Source: Camellia lanceoleosa
Lineage: Eukaryota > Streptophyta > Magnoliopsida > Ericales > Theaceae
Assembly (NCBI GenBank): GCA_025200525.1
Contig: CM045762.1
Location: forward strand, 24,431,374 to 24,495,373
DNA: 64,000 nt
Direction of reading: 5' to 3'
The translations under genes were made by a program, and so were the position numbers. Below, one piece after another: positions 11,562 through 22,750 of the stretch (positions are counted from its first letter, which is position 1; each line of letters starts with the position of its first letter). The notes under the pieces are model-generated. The model worked only from the letters and a program-made list of their open reading frames with translations. It searched no databases and was not told the origin of the DNA.

Positions 11562-12005
11562 CAACCTCGGTTTAACTTCAATTTGTAAATTTAAAATTTC
11601 AACAAGTCTTAAACACGGCCTCGTTTTAACTTCAACTTGTAGACTTAAAGTTTTAACAAGTGTTAAACATGACCTCGGTTTAACTTCAACTTGTAAACTT
11701 AAAATTTCAATAAGTGTTAAACATGACATTAGTCTAACTTTAACGTGTAAATTTAAATTTCAACTAGCGTTAAACATTACCTCGGTTTAACTTCAACTTG
11801 TAAACTTAAAATTTTAACAAGCGTTAAACGTGAACTCGGTTTAATTTCAACTTGTAAACTTAAATTTCAACAAGCGTTAAACGTGACCTCGGTTTAATTT
11901 CAACTTGTAAACTTAAATTTCAACAAGCGTTAAACGTGACATCGGTTTAACTTCAACTTGTAAACTTAAATTTCAACAAACGTTAAACTAATTTTAGCTT
12001 GTAAA
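11562..12005. repeat. Tandem repeat, about eight units of ~56-60 bp, next to element B antisense gene
   Basis: Units read ACCTCGGTTTAACTTCAACT followed by TGTAAACTTAAATTTCAACAAGCGTTAAACGTG, with small length variation. They occupy the gap between the antisense gene's end (11195) and the integrase end (12176, opposite strand), so two convergent transcripts would meet here. This is the hypervariable pol-to-3'LTR zone of TAT elements, which is known to seed satellite DNA. Confidence 0.9.
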
Positions 12006-12175
12006 TTCCATTTTCCAAGTACCATTTTCCAACTCTCTGCCCCCTAATGTAAACTTAAGTTCCACTTAGGTTCTAATTATGCATGTATTCCAGAAACATC
12101 ATCAAGTATCACAAGTATAAAAAATCAAGCTAAAAGTTTATTATTACTTCGGCTAATAACAAAGAACAAGAAAGT

Positions 12176-12592
12176 CTAATGATAGAAAAATTTCAGATTG
12201 CAAGTATTCCAGGACCTTGGTAATTCTTTGCCTTTACTATTTTCAAGTTGATACGACCCATTGCCCAATAGCGAGATGATTCTATAGGGTCTTTCCCAAT
12301 TCAGACCAAGCTTGCCCTCTCTAGGATCCTTCTTGTTGCCGACGACCTTTCTCAAGACGAGGTCACTGACTTGAAACTCCCTTGGGTTGACCTTATTACT
12401 ATAAGCCCTGGCAAGCTGCTGCTAGTATGCCCCTAGCTGAATTGCTGCTTTCTCCCTTCTTTTATCTAGCAGATCCATATCTCGGGCTAAGAATGCCTCG
12501 TTGGTCCCATTCTCTACTTCCTGGGTTCTGATCCCTAGGATGCCGACCTCTAGTGGAATTACTGCTTCTGTGCCATAAGCCATGGCAAATGG
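12176..12592 (-). pseudogene. Element B integrase, C-terminal part (right of the nested insertion)
   Basis: Minus strand from the insertion site (12592) down to a TAG at 12176-12178. It starts SPFAMAYGTEAVIPLEVG, the conserved block that follows the integrase catalytic core in Gypsy elements. It then runs through RREKAAIQLGAY, a TAG stop near 12422-12424, and a C-terminal stretch containing REGKLGLNWERPYRI, the usual end-domain motif. It is the continuation of the integrase broken at 22062; element A lies between them. It is non-functional because of the insertion and the stop. Confidence 0.85.
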
Positions 12593-12597
12593 GGATT

Positions 12598-14962
12598 TGC
12601 CACGACCCAAACCCGGCCCCATGGGTTTAGCACCGTAACCGGCCAGTAATCCGAGATTACCGAAGGCCTACTTAACAGTAGTACAGTAAAACAAAGTTCA
12701 GGGCCTGGCGGAAGCCAATACAGTAAATAAATAATGTCCATTGAGTTGTGACAGTCTGTATGCCAAAAAGATTTTTCATGCATTCACACATGTAGAACAG
12801 TATAGTCTATACAAAATTTACACAAAGGCTGAGGACCTAATCCCTTGATAGCAAGACAGCTTAATAGGCGACAGGTCTATACAAAGAATCCAAAACAAGA
12901 CGGAGATGACGGGGAAAAACAAAGCACCCCAAAGCCATAGCATGGCAACTCGGAACCTCGCAGTGAGGCATAAAGGCTGGCTTGACAAAACTGGAGTCTA
13001 ACCCCGATACTCCTAGCTGCAGTCTGGTGCCTGTACACCTACATATATATATGAGCAGTGAGCTAAAGCCCAGTGAACAACATAATGCGTAAAGGGGTTA
13101 AGAATGAAATGTCCTTACAGTAATGAAAACAGTTCATTAAACAATATTTCAAGATTTTGATTAGAAGCTTATTCAGTCATATGTGGTACATCCATTAGCA
13201 TAGCAGTAAACGGGTCTTAAAGACCGAACAGTAATGATGGCCATCAATCAAGAATGAGTGGTTCCACGAGGAACCGACAAAGATCTCTATAACAAGAATA
13301 AAGAAATGAGGGTGCTAAGGATGCCACAAGACATTTCGGAAATAAAGGACATACATTCATTCAAGAATAATACCATCAAGAAATTGATTCGATTCCAAAG
13401 ATTCGAAAGATAATCATTTTGAACATATCTTTACACAATTGTTACTCATAGAGTTTGGGCTACAGTATGCTACAGCGTGTCTCCCCAGTCGCCAACCCTA
13501 CACAGTTCACAGGTTGAACACACACTAAGCTACACAGTTGGGAAATATCATAACTTAATCCCTAATTTGCCTTGGTGTGTTCTACGTCTATATCCTCATT
13601 AAGATGCCTTAAACTAGTCCTAAGAATGCCTAGAATGGGATGAGGAAGCAAAAATACACTTAGAAACATTTTGCAAAGTTTGCTGAAAATAGGAGCCTCG
13701 CTCGAGCGAGCCTTCCTTCGCTCGAGCGAGCTTCCAAAATCAAAGGCTTTGCTCGAGCAAGAAATCCTTCGCTCGAACGGTCTGTCGAAACAGTAAAAAT
13801 TCTGGATGCTATGATTTTATGCGTGATGGTCGCTCGATGCTCGCTCGAGCGGAGCCCTAGACAAAGGTGCTCGCTCGAGCGAGGAATCCTTCGCTCGAGC
13901 GAGGAAGCCAAATCTGGAATTTCCAGATTTGCCTCCCAAGCTCAAACCAAGCATTCTACCACTCCAAACTTGACCTCTTGGGCCCAAATTCTAGAAAACA
14001 TATCTAAATTCAATGTATAACAAGTTTCAAAGCTCAATTTACGAATTCAAGCCCCAATGGTGAGTCAATTAAAACCATATTCAAACCCATTTTCAAGAAT
14101 ATGAAGAACATGCAAACATGCATGAAATTAAACCATTTTAAAGCTCCAATGCTGATGTTCTAGTGAACCATTTATACCAAAAACAAGTTGAAATCATGGA
14201 CTTAAGCTTAGACATGAGCATGCATGTACAATTTGTCATGAACTCAACTCAAAATTCATCAATTCAAACATGCATGCATGATTTCTAGTATAATTCACCA
14301 TGTATGAGCTACAACATGACTTAATTCTAAAATAAAGCATGAATCATGCAAGAATCAGCTCTATGACAACAACAACAAGATGAATGTCCTACCTTAGTCT
14401 TGTATTCAAGGTTTAAGAGTCCAATTTTGCCAATTCTCTAACAATTTCTTCAAGCCCATTCACAAGATGAGTTTAATTCTCTCTTAACTCTCCCTCTCCC
14501 TAACTTTGGTCGGCTATAGGCACAAAAAGAGCTGAGGAAAAATGTTTTGTTTCTCTAAGTGTGTTGCCTAAGTGGCCCACTAGGGATGGCAAAAGTGTAA
14601 TTTCGATAAACTCTTTAATTGGCTTTATTTAATCTAGTTTAATCATTCCTAATCACATTTTGGATAAATATACCATTAAATCACATAAATTCCAATGGTT
14701 CCAAAACATCAATCTATTTTCGATTCGGCCGCCGATAAGGCCTTCAATTTGCAGTTTAAACATGAAAACACGAACAGATAATCAAATAACCGAAAAGATA
14801 AAAATGCAATGCAATAGATATGCTCAGTCAATTCAATTCTAGTTTTTAATCAGTCCATTCAGTACTTCAGTTGGTTCAATTATCAATCATAAGTAGTCCA
14901 GTTTAGCAGTAATCAGTATGTAATTCAGTAATTTATCGGTAAACAGTATAGGGGTTGTTACA
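12598..14962 (-). repeat. 3' LTR of element A
   Basis: The plus-strand left end is TGCCACGACCCAAACC and the right end is GGGGTTGTTACA, so on the minus strand it reads TGTAACAACCCC ... TCGTGGCA. It aligns over its full length with 19700-22061, except for several CAGT-rich blocks that are replaced by unrelated-looking short sequence. Contains the palindrome cluster (13696-13930). The open frames inside it are not genes. Confidence 0.93.
13696..13930. repeat. CpG palindrome cluster in 3' LTR of element A
   Basis: Seven or more sites of CTCGCTCGAGCGAG type between 13696 and 13905, several perfect over 14 bases, followed by the 21-base palindrome at 13910-13930 (half-site AAATCTGGAA). Read in the element's own direction (minus), the order is the same as in LTRs C and D. 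Confidence 0.88.
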
Positions 14963-14976
14963 GTCTCCCCTCATTA
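14963..14976 (-). promoter_or_regulatory. Polypurine tract of element A
   Basis: The minus strand reads TAATGAGGGGAGAC directly upstream of the 3' LTR start TGTAACAACC. This is the expected primer for plus-strand DNA synthesis. Confidence 0.75.
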
Positions 14977-14984
14977 TAAGGAGT

Positions 14985-15728
14985 TTAGTCCTTTAAACTC
15001 GAGTTACCTTCATTCTGGAAGAAAACAGGATCCAGCGGGAACAAATCAGGATATTTCTTAGCCATGTCATCTTCCCTTTCCCAAGTGGCATACACACCAC
15101 CATGGTTCTGCCAGTCAACTTTCACTAGCGGAATCTCTTTGTTTCTCAGTTTCTTGATCTGTCGGTTTGCAATCTGTATAGGCCGTTCCTCGTAAGTGTG
15201 GTCATCACTCAACACTACCCGAGTAGGCTCAATCACATGGAAGGGATCCCGGAGATAATCTCTCAACATCGAAATGTGGAAAACATTATGCATGTGCTCC
15301 ATTTCAGGGGGAAGCGCAACTTGATACGCCACCGGATTAATTTTCTCAATAATCTCATACGGTCCGACGTATCTCGGCGCTAACTTGCCTTTGACTCCAA
15401 AACGAGTCTGGCCCTTCATTGGTGTTACTTTCACAAAAACGTGATCACCCACTTCATACTCTCTGTCCCGTCTTCTGACATCCGCATATAACTTTTTCTC
15501 GCTACTCTGCGGTCTTTTTGTCAGACGCTTTTATCTTTTCAGTCGTCTCATATACGATCTCGGGCCCAAGCAAAGGCCCATCTCCAACTTCTGCCCAGCA
15601 AATCGGAGATCGACATTTCCTGCCATACAATGCCTCGAAAGGCGCCATACCAATACTCGAATGGTAGCTATTGTTGTAGGCGAATTCAGCCAATGGCAAA
15701 TGACTTTCCCAGTTTCCCTAAAAATCAA
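14985..15728 (-). pseudogene. Element A integrase C-terminus and chromodomain-like tail
   Basis: Two overlapping frames around 15502-15728 carry the end of the integrase core ([18 protein letters not shown], then [15 protein letters not shown]). The frame 14985-15452 then carries the GPY/F module (KLAPRYVGPYEIIEKI) and, near its end, VDWQNHGGVYATWERED followed by KKYPDLF. That tail is the chromodomain-like type of Tekay/Del elements, which in this lineage directs integration toward particular chromatin. The frame change near 15500 and a second one near 15730-15840 separate it from the upstream integrase. Confidence 0.85.
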
Positions 15729-15836
15729 GGACGCACATTCTCAATAGATCCTCCAAAGTCTGGATGGTCCTTTCTGACTGTCCATCTGTCTGAGGATGAT
15801 AGGCACTACTCAGCCTCAATTCAAGACTCCAATGCA

Positions 15837-16916
15837 TCAGAGGCTTTGCCAAAACCTCGATGTAAACTTCGAATCCCTGTCAGAAACAATAGACACAGGC
15901 ACTCCATGCAGTCTCACAATTTCATCAATATAGATAACAGCCAATTTGTCCGCATTATAGATTGTCTTGACAGGTAAGAAGTGAGCAAATTTGGTTAGTC
16001 TGTCAACAATAACCCAAATTGAATCCATACCTTTTCTGGAGCGAGGTAACCCAACGATAAAATCCATCGTGATATGCTCCCATTTCCACTCTAGTATAGG
16101 TAAGGCTTGCAATAATCCGGCAGGTCGTTGATGTTTAGCTTTGACTTGTTGGCAATGAAGACATTTGGACACAAAGTCGGCAATTTCTTTCTTCATTCCC
16201 GGCCACCAGAAATTCTGTTTCAGATCTTGGTACATTTTCGTATTCCCCGGGTGGATAGACAATTTTGAATTGTGGCCCTCTTGCAGAACTCTTCTTCTCA
16301 GTTCAGTGTCATTCGGCACACACAGTCTTTCTTGAAATCTCAGTACATTGTTCTCAAATTTGAAACCCGGTCTCGGCTTAGACTCTCTTTCTTTGATGAT
16401 CTTTTTCAAAAAGTCATCCAGTTGCTGTTTCTCTTTAACTTCTTCAATCAATACCGGTTGAGCAGAAATAGCAACTAGCGTTCCACCTTGTTCTCTCAAA
16501 ACAACTTCAATTTCAAATTTTTCAAGGTCACAAAGCAGCTCTTTCTGTTCGGTGAGCAAACAAGCTAAGTTGGCAATTGACTTTCGGCTCAATGCATCGG
16601 TAACAGTATTGGCTTTTCCTGGATGGTACAGAATCTGTAGATCGTAGTCTTTGATCAGTTCTAGCCATCTGCGCTGTCTCATATTTAGTTCTTTCTGTGT
16701 GAAGAAATATTTTAAGCTCTTATGGTCGATGTATACTTCACATGTCGCCCCGTAAAGGTAGTGACGCCAGATTTTTAGTGCAAACACTACTGCAGCCAAT
16801 TCCAAATCATGGGTCGAGTAGTTCTTTTCATGTGGTCTCAACTGTCGGGAAGCATAAGCAATAACTCTCCCATTCTGCATTAAAACACACCCCAAAACCC
16901 TTATGGGAAGCATCAC
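15837..16916 (-). pseudogene. Element A RNase H and integrase (zinc finger plus catalytic core)
   Basis: A 359-codon frame. Residues ~10-110 are RNase H ([41 protein letters not shown]). Residues ~215-265 carry the HHCC zinc finger (H in [11 protein letters not shown] and [17 protein letters not shown]), and residues ~280-355 start the DDE core ([15 protein letters not shown], then [12 protein letters not shown]), giving the first two Asp residues. It is joined to the RT by a frameshift near 16830-16915, where the two frames overlap, and the rest of the core is out of frame below 15837. It would remove template RNA and insert cDNA in an intact element. Confidence 0.88.
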
Positions 16917-17793
16917 TAAATACAGTATAACCTTCCGTACCTGAAGGTAAAGTCAAAACTGGTGCAGTCACAAGTCGAGTTTTCAACTCTTGGAATGCTG
17001 ATTCCCTTTGGTCAGTCCAGTCAAATGATGTCCTCTTCTGAGTTAACTGAGTCAATAGTAGGGCAATTTTGGAGAAATCTTTGACAAATCTTCTGTAATA
17101 TCCAGCCAAACCCAAAAAGCTTCGGACTTCCGTCACATTTGTTGGTCTAGGCCAGTTCACTACAGCTTCAATTTTCTGCGGATCAACAGAAATTCCCTCT
17201 TTGCTAACAACATGCCCCAAAAACATAACATGATCAAGCCAGAACTCACATTTAGACAGTTTAGCATACAGTTTCTGTTCCCTTAGGGTCTGCAGGGCAA
17301 GTCTCAGATGGTGTTCATGTTCTTCTCTACTTTTTGAATAGATCAGTATGTCATCAATAAATACTATGATGAAATCATCAAGGTATGGTTTAAAAATTCT
17401 GTTCATGAGGTCCATAAAAGCAGTAGGGGCATTCGTGACTCCGAATGGCATAACTAAAAATTCATAATGGCCATACCTCGTTCTCAAAGTAGTTTTATCA
17501 ATCTCTTCCGGTTTAACCTTCAGTTAATGATACCCCGATCTGAGATCAATCTTGGAAAACACTTGTGCACCTTGTAACTGATCAAATAAATCATCAATAC
17601 GTGGCAATGGGTATTTATTTTTCACAGTTACCTTGTTCAATTCACAGTAATCAATGCACAGTCTCAGTGAGCCATCTTTCTTCTTTACAAACAAAACAGG
17701 TGCACCCCACGGTGAAGTACTGGGCCTGATAAACTTCTTGTCTAACAGTTCTTGCAATTGCACTTTCAACCCCTTCAGTTCAGTTGGGGCCAT
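16828..17793 (-). pseudogene. Element A reverse transcriptase
   Basis: RT fingers and palm in two pieces of one frame. The upper piece, 17524-17793, has [33 protein letters not shown] and [11 protein letters not shown]; the lower piece, 16828-17487, has [20 protein letters not shown], the active-site FIDDILIYS and FLGHVVS. A TAA stop directly after SGYH (17524-17526) fits a CAA to TAA change. The catalytic YxDD-type motif is present as FIDD. The reading frame shifts at the start of RNase H. Confidence 0.9.
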
Positions 17794-18040
17794 TCTATAA
17801 GGAGCTTTAGATATTGGTGGTAAATTTAATCACATCAACGGTAAATTCAATCTCCCTGTCAATCAAATCCCCTGGCAGATCATCTGGAAATACATTTGGG
17901 AATTCTCTGACTATAGGAATACAATTCACATCAGTTTTAACACTATCATCAGAGACACAACAAGACAGAACACGTATATCCTTTACACCCTTTCTAATTA
18001 ATTTAACACTTTCCTTGAAGAAATCAAATACGAGGAGGTA

Positions 18041-18655
18041 CTACTCACTCCCATTAAACACAAATTCAGGCAAACCAGGTGGACGGAAAACAACTTGCTT
18101 GGTCACACAATCAATAGTGGCATGATATTTTTGTAACCAATCCATCCCCAATATTACATCAAAATGATCAATGTTCAATGGCAATAAATCAATAAACAGA
18201 TGCATATCCCCAACAATAATCTCACAAGCAGGATACATATATGCACATGTCATGGATCCCCTAATAGGTGATGATACAGCTAACAGGTAATTCATGGGTT
18301 CTAAGGGTCTATTCAATTTCCGTGAGAAAGCATGCGACACATAAGAATGTGTAGATCCTGAATCAATCAATACATATGCATTTTGTGTACAAATAGAGAG
18401 GATACCTGACACAACGGTTTCAATATTTTGCACGTCTCCCGGTACTAGGGCGAACACTCGGCCCTGTCTCATAGGCTCTTTCCCGGTAGCTTTGGGGTTA
18501 GGCTTTGGTGCTACAGTTGACGCTGCTGCGCTTGGTGTAGCTTTGCTAATAACTTGCAGAGCAGAGGGACAGTCTCTAACCATGTGGCCCACTTTGCCAC
18601 ATCTGTAACAGGCTCCGGATATTTTGTGACAACCCCTTTGTGCTTGTTGCCACAT
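18041..18655 (-). pseudogene. Element A gag zinc knuckle and aspartic protease
   Basis: Carries a CCHC knuckle (CYRCGKVGHMVRDC) that binds element RNA, followed by an aspartic protease: AYVLIDSGSTHSYVS (catalytic D-S-G) and FDVILGMDWL, then HATIDC. The order is that of a Gypsy gag-pol junction. The linker to gag between 18655 and 18917 is split among frames (18576-18990), indicating at least two frameshifts. Confidence 0.88.
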
Positions 18656-18916
18656 ACAGAGCAGGGTGGAATGAATCCACTCCGTTGGCTGGGGCTAGTT
18701 GTTGACCCCGTATTCTGTTTCTTGTTGGCCGGGTTGTGCTTGCCTTTCTTGAATTTGAAACCCTACCTTTTACCATGGCATTCACTTGTTGGTGTTTCAG
18801 ATTGTTTCACTGCTGCAATGTTCGACTCGGCCATCAATGCCCGGTCGAGAACACCCACAAAAGTCGGTAGTTTCAAAACACTTATTCGGTCAAGTATTGC
18901 AACATTAAGGCCACCC

Positions 18917-19486
18917 TCAAATTTTACGCCTTCTTGTAGTCGTGTCCACCATATGTGGTGCATATCCGCAAGCTTCGAACCTTGCTTCATATTCAGCCAC
19001 AGACATTGTACCCTGTCTCAGTTGTTCAAATTCAGTCACTTTCCTATCCCTGACGCACTGTGGGAAGTACTTTTCAAATAAGGACTCCTTGAACTGAGCC
19101 CAAGTCATAACAGTATTTGTATCACGGATCAACATCCACCACCTTCTAGCTTCTTCTTGTAGGTTGAAGGTAGCTAACAGTACTTTATTCGCCTCTGAGC
19201 ACGGAAACACTTCAAATAGTTTTTCTGTTTCAAGCACCCAAGCTTCAGCCTTTAGCGGTTCAAGGCCTCCCTGAAAGGATGGCGGTTTCATCTTGCTGAA
19301 TTTATGGGTGAGAGCAATAATATCCCCATCATTCACACTTGCATTGGGTTCCGGCTGTACCGGAGGAGGAGGAAGTGGGGGCTGTTGGTTCTGTTGTTGC
19401 TCAAGTCTAGCAGTTATCAGTTCCATCATTCTTTCCATTCGTGCCATTCTGGCCTCGGATGATTCAGGTTCATTTGCATTGTCCAT
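18917..19486 (-). pseudogene. Element A gag (capsid domain)
   Basis: Begins MDNANEPESSEARMARMERM, about 200 bp inside the 5' LTR, with a Gln/Pro-rich linker and then the retrotransposon gag core: FQGGLEPLKAEAWVLETEK, EEARRWWMLI, FKESLFEKYFPQCVRDRK and MSVAEYEARFEACGYAPHM. This is the capsid of plant chromoviruses. The frame runs out near 18917, where the continuation has shifted. Confidence 0.88.
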
Positions 19487-19684
19487 TTCACTATAAGCAG
19501 TTATAACAGTTATAGCAATTATAATATAAACAGTTGCATATTTAGACAGTTATCACATTAACATGTATTCAGTCATAACATAGCCACACACTTTTCAAGT
19601 TCATGAAATGCCCTAATCACTTTTCTAGGACACCCTATAGCTCATTTGGACACGTGTGTGGGGTATAACTCGTGGTTAAGTATC

Positions 19685-19696
19685 GCTCTGATACCA
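19685..19696 (-). promoter_or_regulatory. Primer-binding site of element A (initiator tRNA-Met type)
   Basis: The minus strand reads TGGTATCAGAGC, three bases after the 5' LTR end (TCGTGACA, at 19700). It is complementary to the 3' end of plant initiator methionine tRNA, the usual primer of chromoviruses. Confidence 0.9.
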
Positions 19697-19699
19697 CTC

Positions 19700-22061
19700 T
19701 GTCACGACCCAAACCCGGCCCTATGGGTTTAGCACCGTAACCGGCCAGTAATCCGAGATTACCGAAGGCCTGCTTAACAGTGATACAGTAAAACAGAGTA
19801 CAGGGCCTGGCGGAAGCCAATACAGTAAATAAATAATGTCCAATGAGCTGTGACAGTCTGTATGCCAAAAAGATTTTTCAAGCATTCACACATATAAACA
19901 AGATCTATACAAAATTTACTGATACACAAAGGTCGGGGACCTAATCCCTTGATAGCGATGCAGTTAATAGGCGATACCTATACAGTAATCCAAAACAGTA
20001 CGGAGACAGACGGGGGAAAAACAAAGCACCCCAAAGCCATAGCATGGCAACTCGGAACCTCGCAGTGAGGCACAAAGGCTGGCTTGACAAAACTGGAGTC
20101 TAACCCCGACGCTCCTAGCTGCGGTCTGGTGCCTGTACACCTACATATATATATGAGCAGTGAGCTAAAGCCCAGTGAATAACATAATGCGTAAAGAGGT
20201 TAAGAATGAAATGTCCTTACAGTAATGAAAACAGTTCATTAAACAGTATTTCAGTCTTTCAGTCAGAACAGTTATTCAGTCATATGTGGTACATCCATTA
20301 GCATAGCAGTAAACAGTAGGTCTTAAAGACCGAACAGTAATGATGGCCATCAATCAGTAAACAGTAGTGGTTCCACGAGGGAACCGACAGAGATCTCTGT
20401 AACAGTAACAGTAAACAGTAGGTGCTAAGGATGCCATAGTAAAGTTCAGAAATAAAAGACATACATTCATTCAGTAAATAATACCAGTTCAGTAAACAGT
20501 TCAGTAAACAGTTCAGTTCAGTATTCGAAAGATAATCATTTTGAACATATCTTTACACAATTGTTACTCACAGAGTTTGGGCTACAGTATGCTAGAGCGT
20601 GTCTCCCCAGTCGCCAACCCTACACAGTTCACAGGTTGAACACACACTAAGCTACACAGTTGGGAAATATCATAACTTAATCCCTAATTTGCCTTGGTGT
20701 GTTCTACATCTATATCCTCATTAAGATGCCTTAAACTAGGCCTAAGAATGCCTAGAATGGGATGAGGATGCAAAAATACACTTAGAAATCATTTTGCAAA
20801 GTTTGCTGAAAATAGGAGCCTCGCTCGAGCGAGATTCCAAAATCAAAGGCTTCGCTCGAGCGAGAAATCCTTCGCTCGAGCGGTCTGTTGAAACAGTAAA
20901 AATACTGGATGCTGTGATTTTACGCGCGATGGTCGCTCGATGCTTGCTCGAGCGGAGCCCTGGACAAAGGTGCTCGCGCGAGCGAGGAATCCTTCGCTCG
21001 AGCGAGGAAGCCAAATCTAGAATTTCCAGATTTGCCTCCCAAGCTCAAACCAAGCATTCTACCACTCCAAACTCGACCTCTTGGGCCTAAATTCTGGAAA
21101 ACATATCTAAATTTAATGTATAACCAGTTTCAAAGCTCAATTTATGAATTCAAGCCTCAATAGTGAGTCAATTAAAACCATATTCAAACCCATTTTCAAG
21201 AATATGAAGAACATGCAAACATGCATGAAATTAAACCATTTTAAAGCTCCAATACTGATGTTCTAGTGAGCCATTTATACCAAAAACAAGTTGAAATCAT
21301 GGACTTAAGCTTAGACATGAGCATGCATGTACAATTTGTCATGAACTCAACTCAAAATTCATCAATTCAAACATGCATGCATGATTTCTAGTATAATTCA
21401 CCATGTATGAGCTACAACATGACTTAATTCTAAAATGAAGCATGAATCATGCAAGAATCAGCTCTATGACAACAACAACAAGATGAATGTCCTACCTTAG
21501 TCTTGTATTCAAGGTTTAAGAGTCCAATTTTGCCAATTCTCTAACAATTTCTTCAAGCCCATTCACAAGATGAGTTCAATTCTCTCTTAACTCTCCCTCT
21601 CCCTAACTTTGGTCAGCTATAGGCACAAAAAGAGCTGAGGAAAAATGTTTTGTTTCTCTAAGTGTGTTGCCTAAGTGGCCCACTAGGGATGGCAAAAGTG
21701 TAATTTCGATAAACTCTTTAATTGGCTTTATTTAATCTAGTTTAATCATTCCTAATCACATTTTGGATAAATATACCATTAAATCACATAAATTCCAATG
21801 GTTCCAAAACATCAATCTATTTTCGATTCGGCCGCCGATAAGGCCTTCAATTTGTAGTTTAAACATGAAAACACGAACAGATAATCAAATAACCGAAAAG
21901 ATAAAAATGCAATGCAATAGATATGCTCAGTCAATTCAGTTCTAGTTTTCAATCAGTCCATTCAGTACTTCAGTTGGTTCAATTATCAGTCATAAGTAGT
22001 CCAGTTTAGCGATGTCGGTATGTAATTGATAATTTATCGATAACTGACATGGGGGTTATTC
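19700..22061 (-). repeat. 5' LTR of element A
   Basis: The plus-strand left end TGTCACGACCCAAACCCGGC matches the 3' LTR. The outer end (22040-22061) has decayed and no longer shows the expected terminal CA in plus orientation. It aligns with 12598-14962 along its length, with clusters of difference at CAGT-rich blocks (20240-20530, 22005-22061). Confidence 0.9.
20819..21033. repeat. CpG palindrome cluster in 5' LTR of element A
   Basis: Counterpart of 13696-13930, with about six CTCGAGCGAG-type sites and one fewer unit: the first pair of the 3' LTR copy is reduced to one site here. One site reads CTCGCGCGAGCGAG, and the 21-base palindrome (21013-21033) has one changed base. Confidence 0.85.
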
Positions 22062-22750
22062 TGATTCCCCCGTTGATCTTCTCGGCGTAGTCGGATATGC
22101 CCAAAGTACACTGGGCAACTCATCCACCCACTTTCCCTTTACTGTTTGTAGTCTCTTCTTTATCCCATCCAAGATAACTTTGTTGGACGCTTCTGCTTGT
22201 CCATTGTTTTGAGGAAAACTTGGGGTCGAAAAATAATTCTTGATTTTGAATTTTTCACAGAAGCTTTTGATTAGCTTACTGTCAAATTGTGTCCCATTGT
22301 CTGTAACTATTGCTCTTGGGATCCCAAACCTGGTGATGATGTTCTTCCATATGAAGTTCTTCATATCCATGTCCCGAATCTTGGTCAAGGGTTCGACTTC
22401 TACCCACTTGGTGAAGTAATTTGTTGCTATCAGTAGGTACTTCCTTTGCCCAGTTGCTTGAGGCAGTTTTTCAACAAGATCCATGCCCCATTGGGCAAAC
22501 GGCTAAGGACTGGATACAGGGTTTAAGTCTGCTGCTGGTTGGTGTATCAAAGGTGCAAACCTTTGGCACTTTTCACACTTCTTGACATAGGTTTCTGCGT
22601 CTTTTTGCATGTAGGGCCACCAGTACCCTTGTGTAATGGCCCTATGAGCAAGTGACCTGGCCCCAGCGTGGCTTCCATATATTCCTTTATATATCTCGTA
22701 CAGAAAATCTTCAACCTATGCACGATGCACACACCTCAGAAGGGGTCCAG
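22062..22750 (-). pseudogene. Element B integrase, N-terminal part (left of the nested insertion in transcription sense)
   Basis: Zinc-finger end (CEKCQRF near 22560-22590) and catalytic core: MDLVEKLPQATGQ, LIATNYFTKWVEVEPL, IVTDNGTQFDS and TPSFPQNNGQAEASN, ending TTPRRSTGE at the insertion point. The D and D-to-E spacing of the DDE core is visible (VTDNGTQF, then QAEASNKVI). The next codons are found at 12592 and below, so the protein is split by element A. At least one stop (near 22503) lies upstream. Confidence 0.88.

Larger units (their letters stand above)
12598..22061 (-). mobile_element. Element A: Tekay/Del-like chromovirus (Gypsy) inserted in element B integrase
   Basis: Two LTRs (12598-14962, 2365 bp; 19700-22061, 2362 bp) flank a minus-strand gag-protease-RT-RNase H-integrase-chromodomain region with an iMet-type primer site and a polypurine tract. 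Flanks are GGATT (12593-12597) and TGATT (22062-22066), a decayed 5-bp duplication, and the integrase of B continues across the element. LTRs of more than 2 kb, the C-terminal chromodomain-like segment and the gag zinc knuckle fit the Tekay/Del lineage. LTR similarity is high over long stretches, so A is younger than B, as nesting requires. Several frameshifts and stops make it non-autonomous. Confidence 0.92.

Noticed and set aside
14660..14842. Identical 60-codon frame present at 14660 and 21763
   Set aside because: Identity is due to the LTR pair of element A, not a conserved gene.
19685..19696. Possible tRNA gene because of the tRNA-Met match
   Set aside because: Only the 12-base primer-binding complement is present at an LTR edge; no cloverleaf.
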